Notes under the pieces: model-generated | What the model was told of the DNA's origin: nothing | What the model saw: only the letters and a program-made list of their open reading frames with translations | Databases searched by the model: none | Source of the DNA: Flavobacterium saccharophilum | GTDB taxonomy: Bacteria; Bacteroidota; Bacteroidia; Flavobacteriales; Flavobacteriaceae | Assembly: GCF_900142735.1 (NCBI RefSeq) | Contig: NZ_FRBY01000007.1 | Location: forward strand, 1-64,000 | Length of the DNA: 64,000 nucleotides | Direction of reading: 5' to 3' | Made by a program: the position numbers and the translations under genes | Shown: positions 26,181 through 34,199 of the stretch, one piece after another | Position numbering within the stretch: the stretch's first letter is position 1 | How the letters are laid out: each line of letters begins with the position of its first letter

Positions 26181-26822
26181 ATGAAAATGCAATCAAATTT
26201 TTTATGCGCCTTAACCCTTTTTATGACAGCTTCATTTGGAATGCTGCAAGCACAAGAAGAAAAAGTAACCACTGAGTTTGGTGTAAAAGGAGGATTTAAC
26301 ATGTCAAACCTTTATCAAAGCGAAGCTGATGATAACAATGTAATTTACGGATTCAATGCCGGTGTTTATGCAACTTTGCCAATTTCCGATTTTATCGCGA
26401 TTCAGCCAGAGATTTTGTACACTACAAAAGGTGCCGAATTAGACTATAACAATGCTTTTGTAGACGGAAATGCAAAATTCAAATTAAACTATATTGAAGT
26501 TCCTTTATTAGTGAGAGTTAATATTACTAAAAACTTTAATGTTCATGCCGGTGGTTATGCTTCATACCTGGTAAGTTCTAAAGTTACAGGTGACGGAGAC
26601 ATCAATTTTGATGAAGCAATTGATACTGATGATTTGAACAAATTTGATGCTGGTCTTTCAGCTGGTGTTGGAGTAGATTTTAACCCAATTAGTGTTGGTT
26701 TACGTTACAATTATGGTTTAACAACCGTTGGTAAAGAAAGAACAGTTGCCGGAACTACTTATACGTTTCCAGATGCAAAAAACAGCAATCTTACCTTATA
26801 CTTATCGTATAAGCTGAATTAA
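26181..26822 (+). CDS. Outer-membrane beta-barrel (porin family) protein
   Basis: This 213-residue protein has signal peptide MKMQSNFLCALTLFMTASFGMLQA (cut before QEEK). The barrel follows the PF13568-type pattern: EFGVKGGFNMSNL, AGVYATLPISDFIAIQPEILYTTKGA, LLVRVNITKNFNVHAGGYASYLV, SVGLRYNYGL and a closing LTLYLSYKLN. It is an eight-strand-type outer-membrane protein of a class often induced in envelope or osmotic stress. It is 41 bp downstream of the DUF4142 gene and probably co-transcribed. Confidence 0.88.
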   Translation: MKMQSNFLCALTLFMTASFGMLQAQEEKVTTEFGVKGGFNMSNLYQSEADDNNVIYGFNAGVYATLPISDFIAIQPEILYTTKGAELDYNNAFVDGNAKFKLNYIEVPLLVRVNITKNFNVHAGGYASYLVSSKVTGDGDINFDEAIDTDDLNKFDAGLSAGVGVDFNPISVGLRYNYGLTTVGKERTVAGTTYTFPDAKNSNLTLYLSYKLN

Positions 26823-26858
26823 TAAAAACAAATTATTAACCATTAAATAATAAAAACC

Positions 26859-27011
26859 ATGTCAAATTTATTATATACAGTCGCAGTTATTTTAGTTATA
26901 CTTTGGGCCATTGGGTTCTTTGCTTATAGCGCCGGAAGTATCATACACATATTATTAGTCATTGCCATTATCGCAATACTATTCAGACTTATTAAAGGTC
27001 GAGAAATTTAA
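26859..27011 (+). CDS. Small lmo0937-type membrane protein (50 aa)
   Basis: A 50-residue ORF begins MSNLLYTVAVILVILWAIGF and ends LFRLIKGREI. It has two hydrophobic helices joined by a Gly/Ser/Ala turn. This matches the lmo0937 family of tiny inner-membrane proteins, which commonly sit beside YtxH and CsbD genes. It is too short for most ORF cut-offs but is well placed 36 bp after the barrel gene and 47 bp before the YtxH gene. Function unknown; stress association is inferred from context. Confidence 0.85.
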   Translation: MSNLLYTVAVILVILWAIGFFAYSAGSIIHILLVIAIIAILFRLIKGREI

Positions 27012-27058
27012 AAAATTAAAAATTATACAAATTTATATTAATCACTAAATCAAATATT

Positions 27059-27343
27059 ATGAAAACGAGTAGCACATTATTAGGAATTTTAGGAGCCGCA
27101 GCGGCAGGAGCATTTTTAGGAGTATTGTTTGCACCGGACAAAGGTTCAAATACAAGAAAAAAAATCTCAGATAAATCAAAAGATTACGGAGATAACCTAA
27201 AAAGCAAAGTTGATGGAATTTTAAGCACAATTACTTCAAATGGAAAAGACATCCTTGATGAAGGAAAAGCAAAATTCAATCAGGTAAAAGAAGATTACAA
27301 TGCAATTAAAGACGAAGCTAAAACAGTAAAAACGAACTACTAA
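27059..27343 (+). CDS. YtxH domain protein
   Basis: This 94-residue protein has an N-terminal glycine/alanine-rich transmembrane helix (LLGILGAAAAGAFLGVLFAP), the signature DKGSNTRKKISDKSKDYGDNL and a charged amphipathic helical tail. YtxH proteins are general-stress, membrane-anchored proteins of unknown mechanism. It is part of the closely spaced gene set from 25570 to 28142. Confidence 0.9.
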   Translation: MKTSSTLLGILGAAAAGAFLGVLFAPDKGSNTRKKISDKSKDYGDNLKSKVDGILSTITSNGKDILDEGKAKFNQVKEDYNAIKDEAKTVKTNY

Positions 27344-27378
27344 ATAGTGAAATTTTTCAACCATAAAAATACCCTATC

Positions 27379-27750
27379 ATGGAACCAAATGCAACAACTA
27401 CCGAGAACCTTAATATGTATGAAAAAGCTGAGAACTATACCAAAACCAGTCTTGAGTTAATCAAGCTGAAAACAGTAGAAGCATCAGCAGATGTATTATC
27501 ATCACTAACATCCAAAATTGCGGTTGGCGCTGTTGTTGCATTTTTTACTTTATTCCTGAATATCGGACTTAGTTTATGGATTGGAAAAGAGCTTGGGGAG
27601 TATTATTACGGTTTTTTTATCATGGCGCTATTTTATCTTATCGTTGCAATTATTTTACATTCTGCGCAACATAAGCTTATCAAAACGCCTATCGGAAACA
27701 TGATTGTTTCCAGTATTTTAAAAGAAACAAAAACTGATTTAACTACATAA
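27379..27750 (+). CDS. Phage-holin-family (holin 3_6 type) membrane protein
   Basis: This 123-residue protein has a charged N-terminus (ENYTKTSLELIKLKTVEASADVLSSL) and two transmembrane helices at about 47-72 and 79-98. The pattern is that of the Actinobacteria/Bacteroidota holin-like family PF07332. Despite the name there is no phage context: it sits between the YtxH gene and another stress-cluster gene, and a role in envelope homeostasis is more plausible. Confidence 0.85.
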   Translation: MEPNATTTENLNMYEKAENYTKTSLELIKLKTVEASADVLSSLTSKIAVGAVVAFFTLFLNIGLSLWIGKELGEYYYGFFIMALFYLIVAIILHSAQHKLIKTPIGNMIVSSILKETKTDLTT

Positions 27751-27764
27751 TAAATAAAACTGTC

Positions 27765-28142
27765 ATGGAAGCTGTTTATACTATTGATGCATTAAATCAG
27801 AGAATAAAGCAATTAGAAGCACAACAAGATGCTGAATGGATTGCAATAAAAGATGAAATCGATGAAATTAAAGAGAATTTAAAACCTCTTAATCTTATTC
27901 GAAACACGGTGGCAGAAATTAATGAAACTGTTGGTTTTAAAAGCGATATAGCGCAATCAGCAATCAGTATCGGAATTGGGTTCCTGGCAAAAAAATTAGT
28001 AATTGGGAAAAGCGACGGAATATTTAAAAATATATTCGGTTCATTAGTACAGCTTGCTGTAACAACCTTAGTTGCTAAGCCACAACACGAGCACGAATCG
28101 TCACCCGAAGAATCATCTCAACACGAATCATCAGAAGAGTAA
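27765..28142 (+). CDS. Conserved hypothetical membrane-associated protein of the stress cluster
   Basis: This 125-residue protein has an N-terminal coiled coil (about 6-45), a weakly hydrophobic segment with Gly-rich AISIGIGFLAKKLV and FGSLVQLAVTTLVA (about 65-105), and a His/Glu/Ser-rich acidic tail. It starts 14 bp after the holin-like gene and is the last of the run. I do not recognise a named family; flavobacterial genomes commonly carry this gene after the holin-like one. Function unknown. Confidence 0.7.
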   Translation: MEAVYTIDALNQRIKQLEAQQDAEWIAIKDEIDEIKENLKPLNLIRNTVAEINETVGFKSDIAQSAISIGIGFLAKKLVIGKSDGIFKNIFGSLVQLAVTTLVAKPQHEHESSPEESSQHESSEE

Positions 28143-28167
28143 TTGTCTAAACTAAATATTATGTATT

Positions 28168-28266
28168 ATGGAAAAGATCGAAGAAATAATAATAAAAAAT
28201 GGTGTATTCATGTACTCTAATCTATATAAATGTTTTGAATTCACAAGAGTATTTCTAGGTATCTAA
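28168..28266 (+). CDS. Possible tiny ORF (32 aa) after the stress cluster
   Basis: An ATG at 28168 opens MEKIEEIIIKNGVFMYSNLY and closes at TAA 28266. It is in the right orientation, 25 bp after the previous stop, but is AT-rich and unlike any family I know, so it may be chance. Confidence 0.2.
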   Translation: MEKIEEIIIKNGVFMYSNLYKCFEFTRVFLGI

Positions 28267-28326
28267 CTCGTTTATACGTTTTTACTTTAACAACGGTTAA
28301 ACAGTTAATACTTCACTATATTTTTT

Positions 28327-28578
28327 TAGATGCTAAGACTCTAAGTTACTAAGCTTCTAAGAACAAAAGAGACTATTTCACCAATATGAAATAGTCTCTT
28401 TTTATTTTTAAGATGCTAAGGTTCTGAGATTCTAAGATAACAAGACAATAAAAATCCAAACTGCAAAGTAATCCAGCTTTCTTTCTATTTTCTATTTTCT
28501 ATTTTCTAAGTTCTTTTCTCTTGCTTCTTGCTTCTTGCTTCTTAACTTAGAATCTTAATATCTTAGAGCCTTAGCAAC
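28327..28578. repeat. CTAAG-type repeat element, copy 1
   Basis: The left edge AGATGCTAAGACTCTAAG and the right edge CTTAGAATCTTAATATCTTAG form an imperfect inverted pair, with another arm at 28411-28440 (AGATGCTAAGGTTCTGAG). Inside lie a terminator hairpin and pyrimidine-rich direct repeats (TTTCTATTTTCTATTTTC, TTGCTTCTTGCTTC). It ends immediately before the stop codon of the DUF5723 gene. The related copy is at 29996-30259. Confidence 0.8.
28365..28404. terminator. Bidirectional terminator inside CTAAG element 1
   Basis: AAAAGAGACTATTTCA / TGAAATAGTCTCTTTT, a 16-bp perfect stem, has T and A runs on either side. It can end both the stress cluster (+) and the DUF5723 gene (-). Confidence 0.88.
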
Positions 28579-29910
28579 TTAGTTATAATTTTGATAAATC
28601 GGCAATTTCAAACCAACATAAAGGTTACAAGCTTTTGAAGTGTTCGAAAACAAATTTGAAATCAAAGAACCCGAACCGACAAATAATGGTCCTGCTCTAA
28701 AACCAGTTCCAACCTGTGTACCGCTGTATTGCATATACGTTACCGGAAGATAAAAACTGAATTGTCTTGTTTCATATCGTGGCGTAAAAGTCACCGAGTT
28801 GGCGATAGCAGTTGCGTTTATCTTCTTAGCGTCAACCAAATTAAAATCACCGCTTAAATTCAAATAAAATCTTTGATCTATATTCCAGTCAAAGTTCGTG
28901 TGCAAAGCCGTTGGCAAGTTAGATTTCATTCCTTTTCTGGTCGCTGTTTTGGTATAGTTTGCATCAAAAAACTCGAAGATATCATCAGCACTATCAACAT
29001 CGTCTTGTGTAACAGCACCTGTTAAATCATAGGTGTTTTCAATCGCGTTTTTGTAGTTTAGCTTACCAATATCTGTTACCGAAATAGCTGCTTTATATTT
29101 ATAACGATTTCCAACACAAGTATGGCAATTGGTACGATACTCATAGGTAAAACCCAAATCGACACCCACACCAGCCGATGTAGCGTCAAACTCCGGGTCT
29201 TGTCCGTTTTCATAATCATAACTTGCAGAAGTTCTTAATGTTCCTGTAGAGTAATATTGACTCAAAGCCGGATCAACTTCATTTTTATTAAAGACGACAT
29301 TCAAATCATTTCCGTTGATATAACCGTTAACGCCAGCCATCAGGTATTTTAATGTAATTCCCCCCTTTACAAAATGATAATCATCATCCCATAATACAGT
29401 AGCATAACTGGCACCAATTTCAGCCCACGAATTACTAACTGCATTCGGACTTCCTCCGCTAATCATAAAACTATTCGACATGTCAATTTCTTTATTAACC
29501 TCGTCAATAAGTTCTCCGTTTACATCCACAAGATTGGTAACACTTCTTACGCGCGAAAAAAGAGCAATACTGTGTTTCGGCGTAATATTAAGCATAAACG
29601 AAGGTCCCATAATATCAACATTAAAATTCCCTCTGTTATTCGATTTGATGTTTTTATTTGCATCAGCCTGTAAATCATAATTACCATCTAATACCTCGGC
29701 AAAATTAACGCCGTACAAATCATTCTGTGCCGTGGAACTCACAGAAAAAAGAGTAACATCAGCCTTGTATTTGGACTCTACAATAACTGACGGATTAAAT
29801 AAAGCCCCCTGAATTCCGGCAAAATTATCATCCCTAAATCCGAAATACGATTGCGATCGGGCATAAAAAAAGCTTCCCAGGAAGCATAATAAAAGTAAAG
29901 TTTTCTTCAT
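28579..29910 (-). CDS. DUF5723 family outer-membrane protein
   Basis: This 443-residue protein has signal peptide MKKTLLLLCFLGSFFYARSQ and a following sequence typical of DUF5723 (SYFGFRDDNFAGIQGALFNPSVI). The rest is an amphipathic beta-strand-rich barrel ending in a typical outer-membrane C-terminus (LYVGLKLPIYQNYN). A loop carries a CHTC pair that could form a disulfide. The ATG at 29910 is chosen because the signal peptide starts there; the upstream extension is polar. Function is unknown. CTAAG repeats abut it on both sides. Confidence 0.85.
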   Translation of the reverse strand: MKKTLLLLCFLGSFFYARSQSYFGFRDDNFAGIQGALFNPSVIVESKYKADVTLFSVSSTAQNDLYGVNFAEVLDGNYDLQADANKNIKSNNRGNFNVDIMGPSFMLNITPKHSIALFSRVRSVTNLVDVNGELIDEVNKEIDMSNSFMISGGSPNAVSNSWAEIGASYATVLWDDDYHFVKGGITLKYLMAGVNGYINGNDLNVVFNKNEVDPALSQYYSTGTLRTSASYDYENGQDPEFDATSAGVGVDLGFTYEYRTNCHTCVGNRYKYKAAISVTDIGKLNYKNAIENTYDLTGAVTQDDVDSADDIFEFFDANYTKTATRKGMKSNLPTALHTNFDWNIDQRFYLNLSGDFNLVDAKKINATAIANSVTFTPRYETRQFSFYLPVTYMQYSGTQVGTGFRAGPLFVGSGSLISNLFSNTSKACNLYVGLKLPIYQNYN

Positions 29911-29995
29911 AAATTGGTTGGTTAAGTTTATTTTGTCATGTTTAAAAGTTTGCAAATATTTAACAAAAAAAATGAAAAAAAAAGGCTTTTTTTTC

Positions 29996-30259
29996 TAGAT
30001 GCTAAGATACTAAGACTCTAAGGTTCTAAGTTTTTGAAAAGGTATTACTTCTCCTACTTCATCACCATTTCAAGTAGTATTGCACTCTAAAAAAAAGTCC
30101 CTAAAGTTAAAACCTCGAGCTTTAGAATTGAAAACAAAAAAGCCAAACTACACAGTAGTCCGGCTTTCTCTATTTCTATTCTCTTTATTGTTGCTTCTTT
30201 CTTCTATTCTCTAAGAAAAAAACCTTAGAACCTTAGCGTCTTAGTATCTTAGCATCTCA
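29996..30259. repeat. CTAAG-type repeat element, copy 2 (long terminal inverted repeats)
   Basis: TAGATGCTAAGATACTAAGA ... GGTTCTAAG (29996-30031) is mirrored by CCTTAGAACCTTAGCGTC ... CTTAGCATCT (about 30222-30257) with near-perfect complementarity over ~38 bp. The ~180-bp interior shares AAACTRCAmAGTARTCC and CTTTCT-TATTTCTATT wording with copy 1. It fills the whole gap between prfA and the DUF5723 gene and ends 2 bp from the prfA stop. Confidence 0.85.
30135..30167 (-). terminator. prfA terminator within CTAAG element 2
   Basis: On the minus strand AAAGCC, a loop containing a CTAC/GTAG stem, and GGCTTTTTTG form a terminator-like hairpin with a T tail. Confidence 0.65.
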
Positions 30260-30261
30260 GA

Positions 30262-31338
30262 TTAAAACACTTCAGAAGCTTCCTTCAATTTCTCCATATT
30301 ATTCACCAACTGCAGCTCAGCCACAATTTTCTGAATATCACCGTTCATGATGTTTCCTAGATCGTAAAGTGTCAAACCAACTCTGTGATCCGTTACACGA
30401 CCCTGAGCATAGTTGTAAGTACGAATCTTAGCCGAACGGTCACCAGAACTAACCTGAGAAGTACGTTTTGTAGCATCTTCAGCCTCTTTCTTAGCTAACT
30501 CTTGTTCGTATAAACGAGAACGTAAAACGTTCAACGCCTTATCTTTATTTTTGTGTTGCGATTTTTGATCCTGACATTGCGCCACCAATCCGGTTGGAAT
30601 GTGCGTTAAACGTACAGCCGATTTTGTTGTATTAACCGATTGTCCTCCAGGTCCAGACGAACAAAAGAAATCCACACGAACATCGTTCATATCAATTTGT
30701 ACATCAAACTCTTCTGCTTCTGGTAAAACCATAACCGTTGCAGCCGATGTATGCACACGTCCTTGTGTTTCAGTCTGAGGAACACGCTGTACACGGTGAA
30801 CACCTGCTTCAAACTTCAAAGTTCCGTAAACATCTTCTCCCGAAACCTCAAAAATAACCTCTTTGAAACCTCCTGAAGTTCCTTCGTTCATATCGACAAC
30901 CGAAGTTCTCCAGCCTTGATTCTCACAATATTTAGTATACATTCTGAACAAATCTCCGGCAAAAATACTCGCTTCATCCCCACCCGTTCCGGCACGAATC
31001 TCGACCATCACGTTTTTAGCATCCTCAGGATCTTTAGGGATCAGCATAAACTTAATTTCTTCCTCCAGTTCAGGCAATCTTTCTTTTGCTTCATCTAGTT
31101 GCATTTTGGCCATTTCGGTCATATCTGCATCACTTCCATCCGCAATAATTTCGTTTGCCTCATCTATATTAGCCATCAAAAGCACATATTCATCACGCTT
31201 TTCAGCCAATGCTTTCAGGTTTTTGTACTCTTGATTCAATTGCACATAACGTTTCTGATCAGCAATAACATCCGGCTGGATAATTAAGTCCGAAATCTCG
31301 TCGAAACGTTGTTTTACTATTTGAAGTCTATCTAACAT
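30262..31338 (-). CDS. prfA: Peptide chain release factor 1
   Basis: This 358-residue protein recognises UAA and UAG and triggers hydrolysis of peptidyl-tRNA. Domain order is the N-terminal helical domain, then domain 2, then the GGQ domain ([20 protein letters not shown]) and the C-terminal helical tail. [20 protein letters not shown] is the classical family signature. The Gln of GGQ is the normal methylation site of PrmC. The ATG at 31338 ([12 protein letters not shown]) is chosen because it matches the RF1 N-terminus. It is a single gene. Two ncRNA-like hairpins lie upstream on the same strand. Confidence 0.96.
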   Translation of the reverse strand: MLDRLQIVKQRFDEISDLIIQPDVIADQKRYVQLNQEYKNLKALAEKRDEYVLLMANIDEANEIIADGSDADMTEMAKMQLDEAKERLPELEEEIKFMLIPKDPEDAKNVMVEIRAGTGGDEASIFAGDLFRMYTKYCENQGWRTSVVDMNEGTSGGFKEVIFEVSGEDVYGTLKFEAGVHRVQRVPQTETQGRVHTSAATVMVLPEAEEFDVQIDMNDVRVDFFCSSGPGGQSVNTTKSAVRLTHIPTGLVAQCQDQKSQHKNKDKALNVLRSRLYEQELAKKEAEDATKRTSQVSSGDRSAKIRTYNYAQGRVTDHRVGLTLYDLGNIMNGDIQKIVAELQLVNNMEKLKEASEVF

Positions 31339-31462
31339 TTTTAATTCCTTTTTATTGGACTGCAAAATTACAAAATTTTTGTTGAAAATTCTATCATTAA
31401 CTTTTTGAGTTTTTTAGGCTTGGTTTCTTGAGATTGTTTGGTGGAATTATGTTCATTATCTG

Positions 31463-31566
31463 GAGCTATTTCCTGCTATCCGCTATATCTTTTTAGGCAG
31501 ATTGTTTTCGTTTGGATTAGAAATTTTCGGTTGCCTAAAAAGGATGCCGCTGCTATCAGGGCTAGG
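31463..31566 (-). ncRNA. Structured RNA element, possible Flavo-1 motif (copy 2)
   Basis: Read on the minus strand: TAGCCCTGATAGCAGCGGCA, then CCTTTTTAGGCA, a long loop, TGCCTAAAAAG and ATAGCGGATAGCAGG. The order of motifs is the same as at 15303-15374 but the inner stem sequence differs, and it remains fully paired. It lies 125 bp upstream of prfA in the same orientation, so it could be a leader element or an independent small RNA. Confidence 0.5.
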
Positions 31567-31600
31567 GGTTTTGGTTTTAATTATGCCTTTTATCTCAAAT

Positions 31601-31795
31601 TTACACCAAAGTCAAATCACTTAATTCATCGGCTAATTTGTGTAATTGTTTAGAAATTTACAACATTTTGTCACTTGAAAAAGTTGCTAAACCTTTTGTA
31701 TATTGTCGGAATAAGCTTTGGTTTATTTCTACATAATGTTCTGCAAAAGCTGATTTATTTAGTACACTAAAATAATCAAATACCTGCTCTAAATC
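31601..31795 (-). pseudogene. Decayed HicB-like antitoxin (C-terminal DNA-binding part)
   Basis: In one minus-strand frame, 65 codons read as the C-terminus of HicB-type antitoxins that carry a DNA-binding domain: DLEQVFDYFSVLNKSAFAE, EINQSLFRQYTKGLATFSSD, then an in-frame TAA, then ISKQLHKLADELSDLTLV. The key family pattern (SAxxxxxxINQxxLxxYxxG, then KxxxxLHxLxxEL) is preserved on both sides of the stop. A further stop lies just upstream in frame, and no toxin or N-terminal half is recognisable. This is a relic in the AT-rich gap between prfA and the TIR genes. The rest of the gap (31930-32398) shows nothing else recognisable. Confidence 0.6.
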
Positions 31796-31839
31796 AATTT
31801 GTAACTAATATCAGATTTATCTTTGCTCCGAAGCTCTGA

Positions 31840-31925
31840 GAACGCTATATATTTTAGATAAAATTTTCAGCAAACAAGGAAATTTCATTTTCCTAAAAAA
31901 AGAATACCACTTCTATCAGCGATTT
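31840..31925 (-). ncRNA. Degenerate third copy of the Flavo-1-like element
   Basis: On the minus strand CGCTGATAGAAGTGGTATTC, a run CTTTTTTTAGG and a distal ATATATAGCG correspond in order to the intact copies, but the stems are partly broken. It is probably a decaying copy. Confidence 0.3.
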
Positions 31926-32398
31926 ATGCATTTTATTTAGAGATTTATGGTTTTCCGTAAAATTATTGATTTGAAAGAATTTACTTTTGATAAAACTATT
32001 ATAAATAAAATCAGGTGTTTTTACGTATTGATTAATTTAAATTAAAGGCGATGTTTGTTTTTATAAAATTTAACTATTTAATATGATTTATAAATCTTAA
32101 AAATTTGTGAAACTAAATAATGCCCCATTACTTTATAATTTTTCACTAAGATGGTTCAATTTATAATTCTTGCTATTAAATTTCACAATCCTTTACAGTT
32201 TTCCATCCAGCTTGAATTATAAAAAGTTATACTTATAGAACTTTAAATCAGTTTTTTTTACGATTAATTTACACATATGAAGATGTAATAAAAGATTAAA
32301 AATATAACCAAGATTAATTTAAATATAATATAAAAATGGCATTAGTCATAATCACTAATCTATAAGTAAAAAATGAATGTATATAAATATCTCCTCAT

Positions 32399-32947
32399 AT
32401 GAATGAACTCGAACTCCTAAATCTCTTAATTACCATTGAACACAATTTGCAATCTGCAAAGATGGATGTTCAATATGCGAATGATACAGAATCAAAACAG
32501 ATTGCATATCAAACTCAAAAAGAAATTGAACATAAAATTGATTTAGTAACTACTGACCTAATTGATATTGCAGATAAAAGTCAAAGTGAAGAAACTAAAT
32601 ATTCTGTTATAAATCAATTAAATCATTATGTTGAACAAATAAATCTTGCAAGACCTGGAGCAAGACTGACACGAAATCAAGGTATGATGTTAGAAAATAT
32701 GCTGTTTGGAAATATCTCCATGGATATTAATAATATAATTTCGCATGGAGCTCGAGGAGCACACATTCCTGCATATTTAGAGTATACTCTTAGTGAAAAG
32801 AATTCTATATCCATTCCCGAATTATCCACTTTTTTAAACAATGAAATTCTAATCATTAGATCCATTGAAAACGTAAATTTCATTAAATTAAGAGATTATT
32901 ATAATCAATTCCGAATACGAGTTCAATCACAATTTATGAACGAATAA
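32399..32947 (+). CDS. Unknown helical protein, first gene of TIR island
   Basis: This 182-residue soluble protein has no signal peptide or transmembrane segment and is almost all helical. The N-terminal half is an amphipathic coil (about 1-60). The middle contains a less charged segment, ARPGARLTRNQGMMLENMLFGNISMDINNIISHGARGAHIP (about 83-123), which looks like the conserved core. I recognise no family. It lies 44 bp before the TIR-domain gene in the same direction, in DNA distinctly richer in A+T than the flanks, so it probably belongs to the same module. Confidence 0.55.
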   Translation: MNELELLNLLITIEHNLQSAKMDVQYANDTESKQIAYQTQKEIEHKIDLVTTDLIDIADKSQSEETKYSVINQLNHYVEQINLARPGARLTRNQGMMLENMLFGNISMDINNIISHGARGAHIPAYLEYTLSEKNSISIPELSTFLNNEILIIRSIENVNFIKLRDYYNQFRIRVQSQFMNE

Positions 32948-32991
32948 TTATCAATTACTAGCACTTAACATAGTAAAATTTATGAAAAAAA

Positions 32992-34077
32992 ATGATGAAG
33001 AAAAGATATAATCAAATCATTAAAGATTTAAACTTAAAAATTGGAGAAGTCAATTATGAAGTTTATTTAGGTTCTGATATATATTTTAATAAAAATGAAA
33101 AAAAAAATTGGGATATTCAAATATATCAAAGAATTAAAGGAACACCTTTAGAAAAATATATGTTTGTTTCTGCCTTAGTAACAATAAAAAGAAAAGAAGA
33201 CCAATGGTTTGAAGATGAAACAGAACCTATTAAAATAATAGGTAAGCAAATATTACAAGAACTTAGAGTTGAACAAACCGATTCGACCGAAACAGTGATT
33301 TGTGACATAATCGAGAGCTTAAAGTATTCATTGGAAGTTGATTTAATTTTAAAAAATCAATATTTAACGCATGATGATATTCGTGAATTAATAAAATATT
33401 ACCAACAAGTTTCTATTGTCCAAATGATGTTATATCAATTTATTGCTGGCCTGTCAGCTCTTAGAATTAATGGAGGCGATATAACTATTTTTCACGAAAC
33501 AATAATCCAAAAAAAAATTTATAATGTTCTTGAGATGATAGACATTTATGAAAATTGTATAAACACAAAAACTATAAGTAAAGGCGATGTAAAAAAAATC
33601 TTCAATTTATTATATCCCGATTTAAAAAATCAAATTAAAATCATGAAAATTATTTCTAATCAAGAGGAAGATCAAAATTATGATGTCGCACTTTCGTTCG
33701 CTGGCGAGGATCGAGCTATAGCAAAAAAAATTGCTGACGAATTAACAAAACAAAATTACAAAGTATTTTACGATGAATATGAACAGGCCAGTTTATGGGG
33801 GAAAGATTTATATTCACACTTAAATGATGTTTATAAAAATCGAGCTCGATATTGCTTAATTATAATTTCCGAAAATTATTCAAAAAAAGTATGGACAACA
33901 CATGAAAGAAAAGCAGCACAAACAAAAGCATTTTTAAATAATAAAGAATACATTTTACCCCTAAGAATTGATAATACGGAAATTGATGGCTTAAACGAAA
34001 CAGTGGGATATATTGACCTAAACCAAGTCGGGATAGAAAAAACAATTGACTTATTAAAACAAAAGCTAAGTTCATAA
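32992..34077 (+). CDS. Protein with novel N-terminal region and C-terminal TIR domain
   Basis: This 361-residue protein has a TIR domain at about 229-361. NYDVALSFAGEDR (229-241) is the first strand and BB-loop start, VFYDEYEQASLWGKDL (258-273) the second strand with the WGKDL motif, and ARYCLIIISENYSKK the fourth strand. Glu305 in VWTTHERKAA is in the position of the catalytic glutamate of NAD-cleaving TIRs. Residues 1-225 are a non-TIR region with a beta-rich start (to about 75) and long helices after it; I do not recognise it, and it could be the sensor. The start is the ATG at 32992 or 32995. The TIR fold is firm; NADase or cyclase activity and antiphage function are inferred from bacterial TIR systems such as Thoeris. 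Confidence 0.82.
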   Translation: MMKKRYNQIIKDLNLKIGEVNYEVYLGSDIYFNKNEKKNWDIQIYQRIKGTPLEKYMFVSALVTIKRKEDQWFEDETEPIKIIGKQILQELRVEQTDSTETVICDIIESLKYSLEVDLILKNQYLTHDDIRELIKYYQQVSIVQMMLYQFIAGLSALRINGGDITIFHETIIQKKIYNVLEMIDIYENCINTKTISKGDVKKIFNLLYPDLKNQIKIMKIISNQEEDQNYDVALSFAGEDRAIAKKIADELTKQNYKVFYDEYEQASLWGKDLYSHLNDVYKNRARYCLIIISENYSKKVWTTHERKAAQTKAFLNNKEYILPLRIDNTEIDGLNETVGYIDLNQVGIEKTIDLLKQKLSS

Positions 34078-34199
34078 AATAATAGCATACTAGATAGTTA
34101 ATGAAATTACCAAATTAAAAGTTAAGTTCTTAAAACTTTCAACATGCATAAAGTGCTAAAAATCAAAAAAAATATAAATTACCATCAAAATTTAATATT

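Noticed and set aside
27379-27750. Prophage remnant suggested by the holin-like gene
   Set aside because: No other phage genes nearby; neighbours are YtxH and other stress genes, a known non-phage context for this family.
31438-31653. 71-codon plus-strand ORF upstream of prfA
   Set aside because: Overlaps the structured RNA element and the HicB relic on the other strand; no protein-like features.
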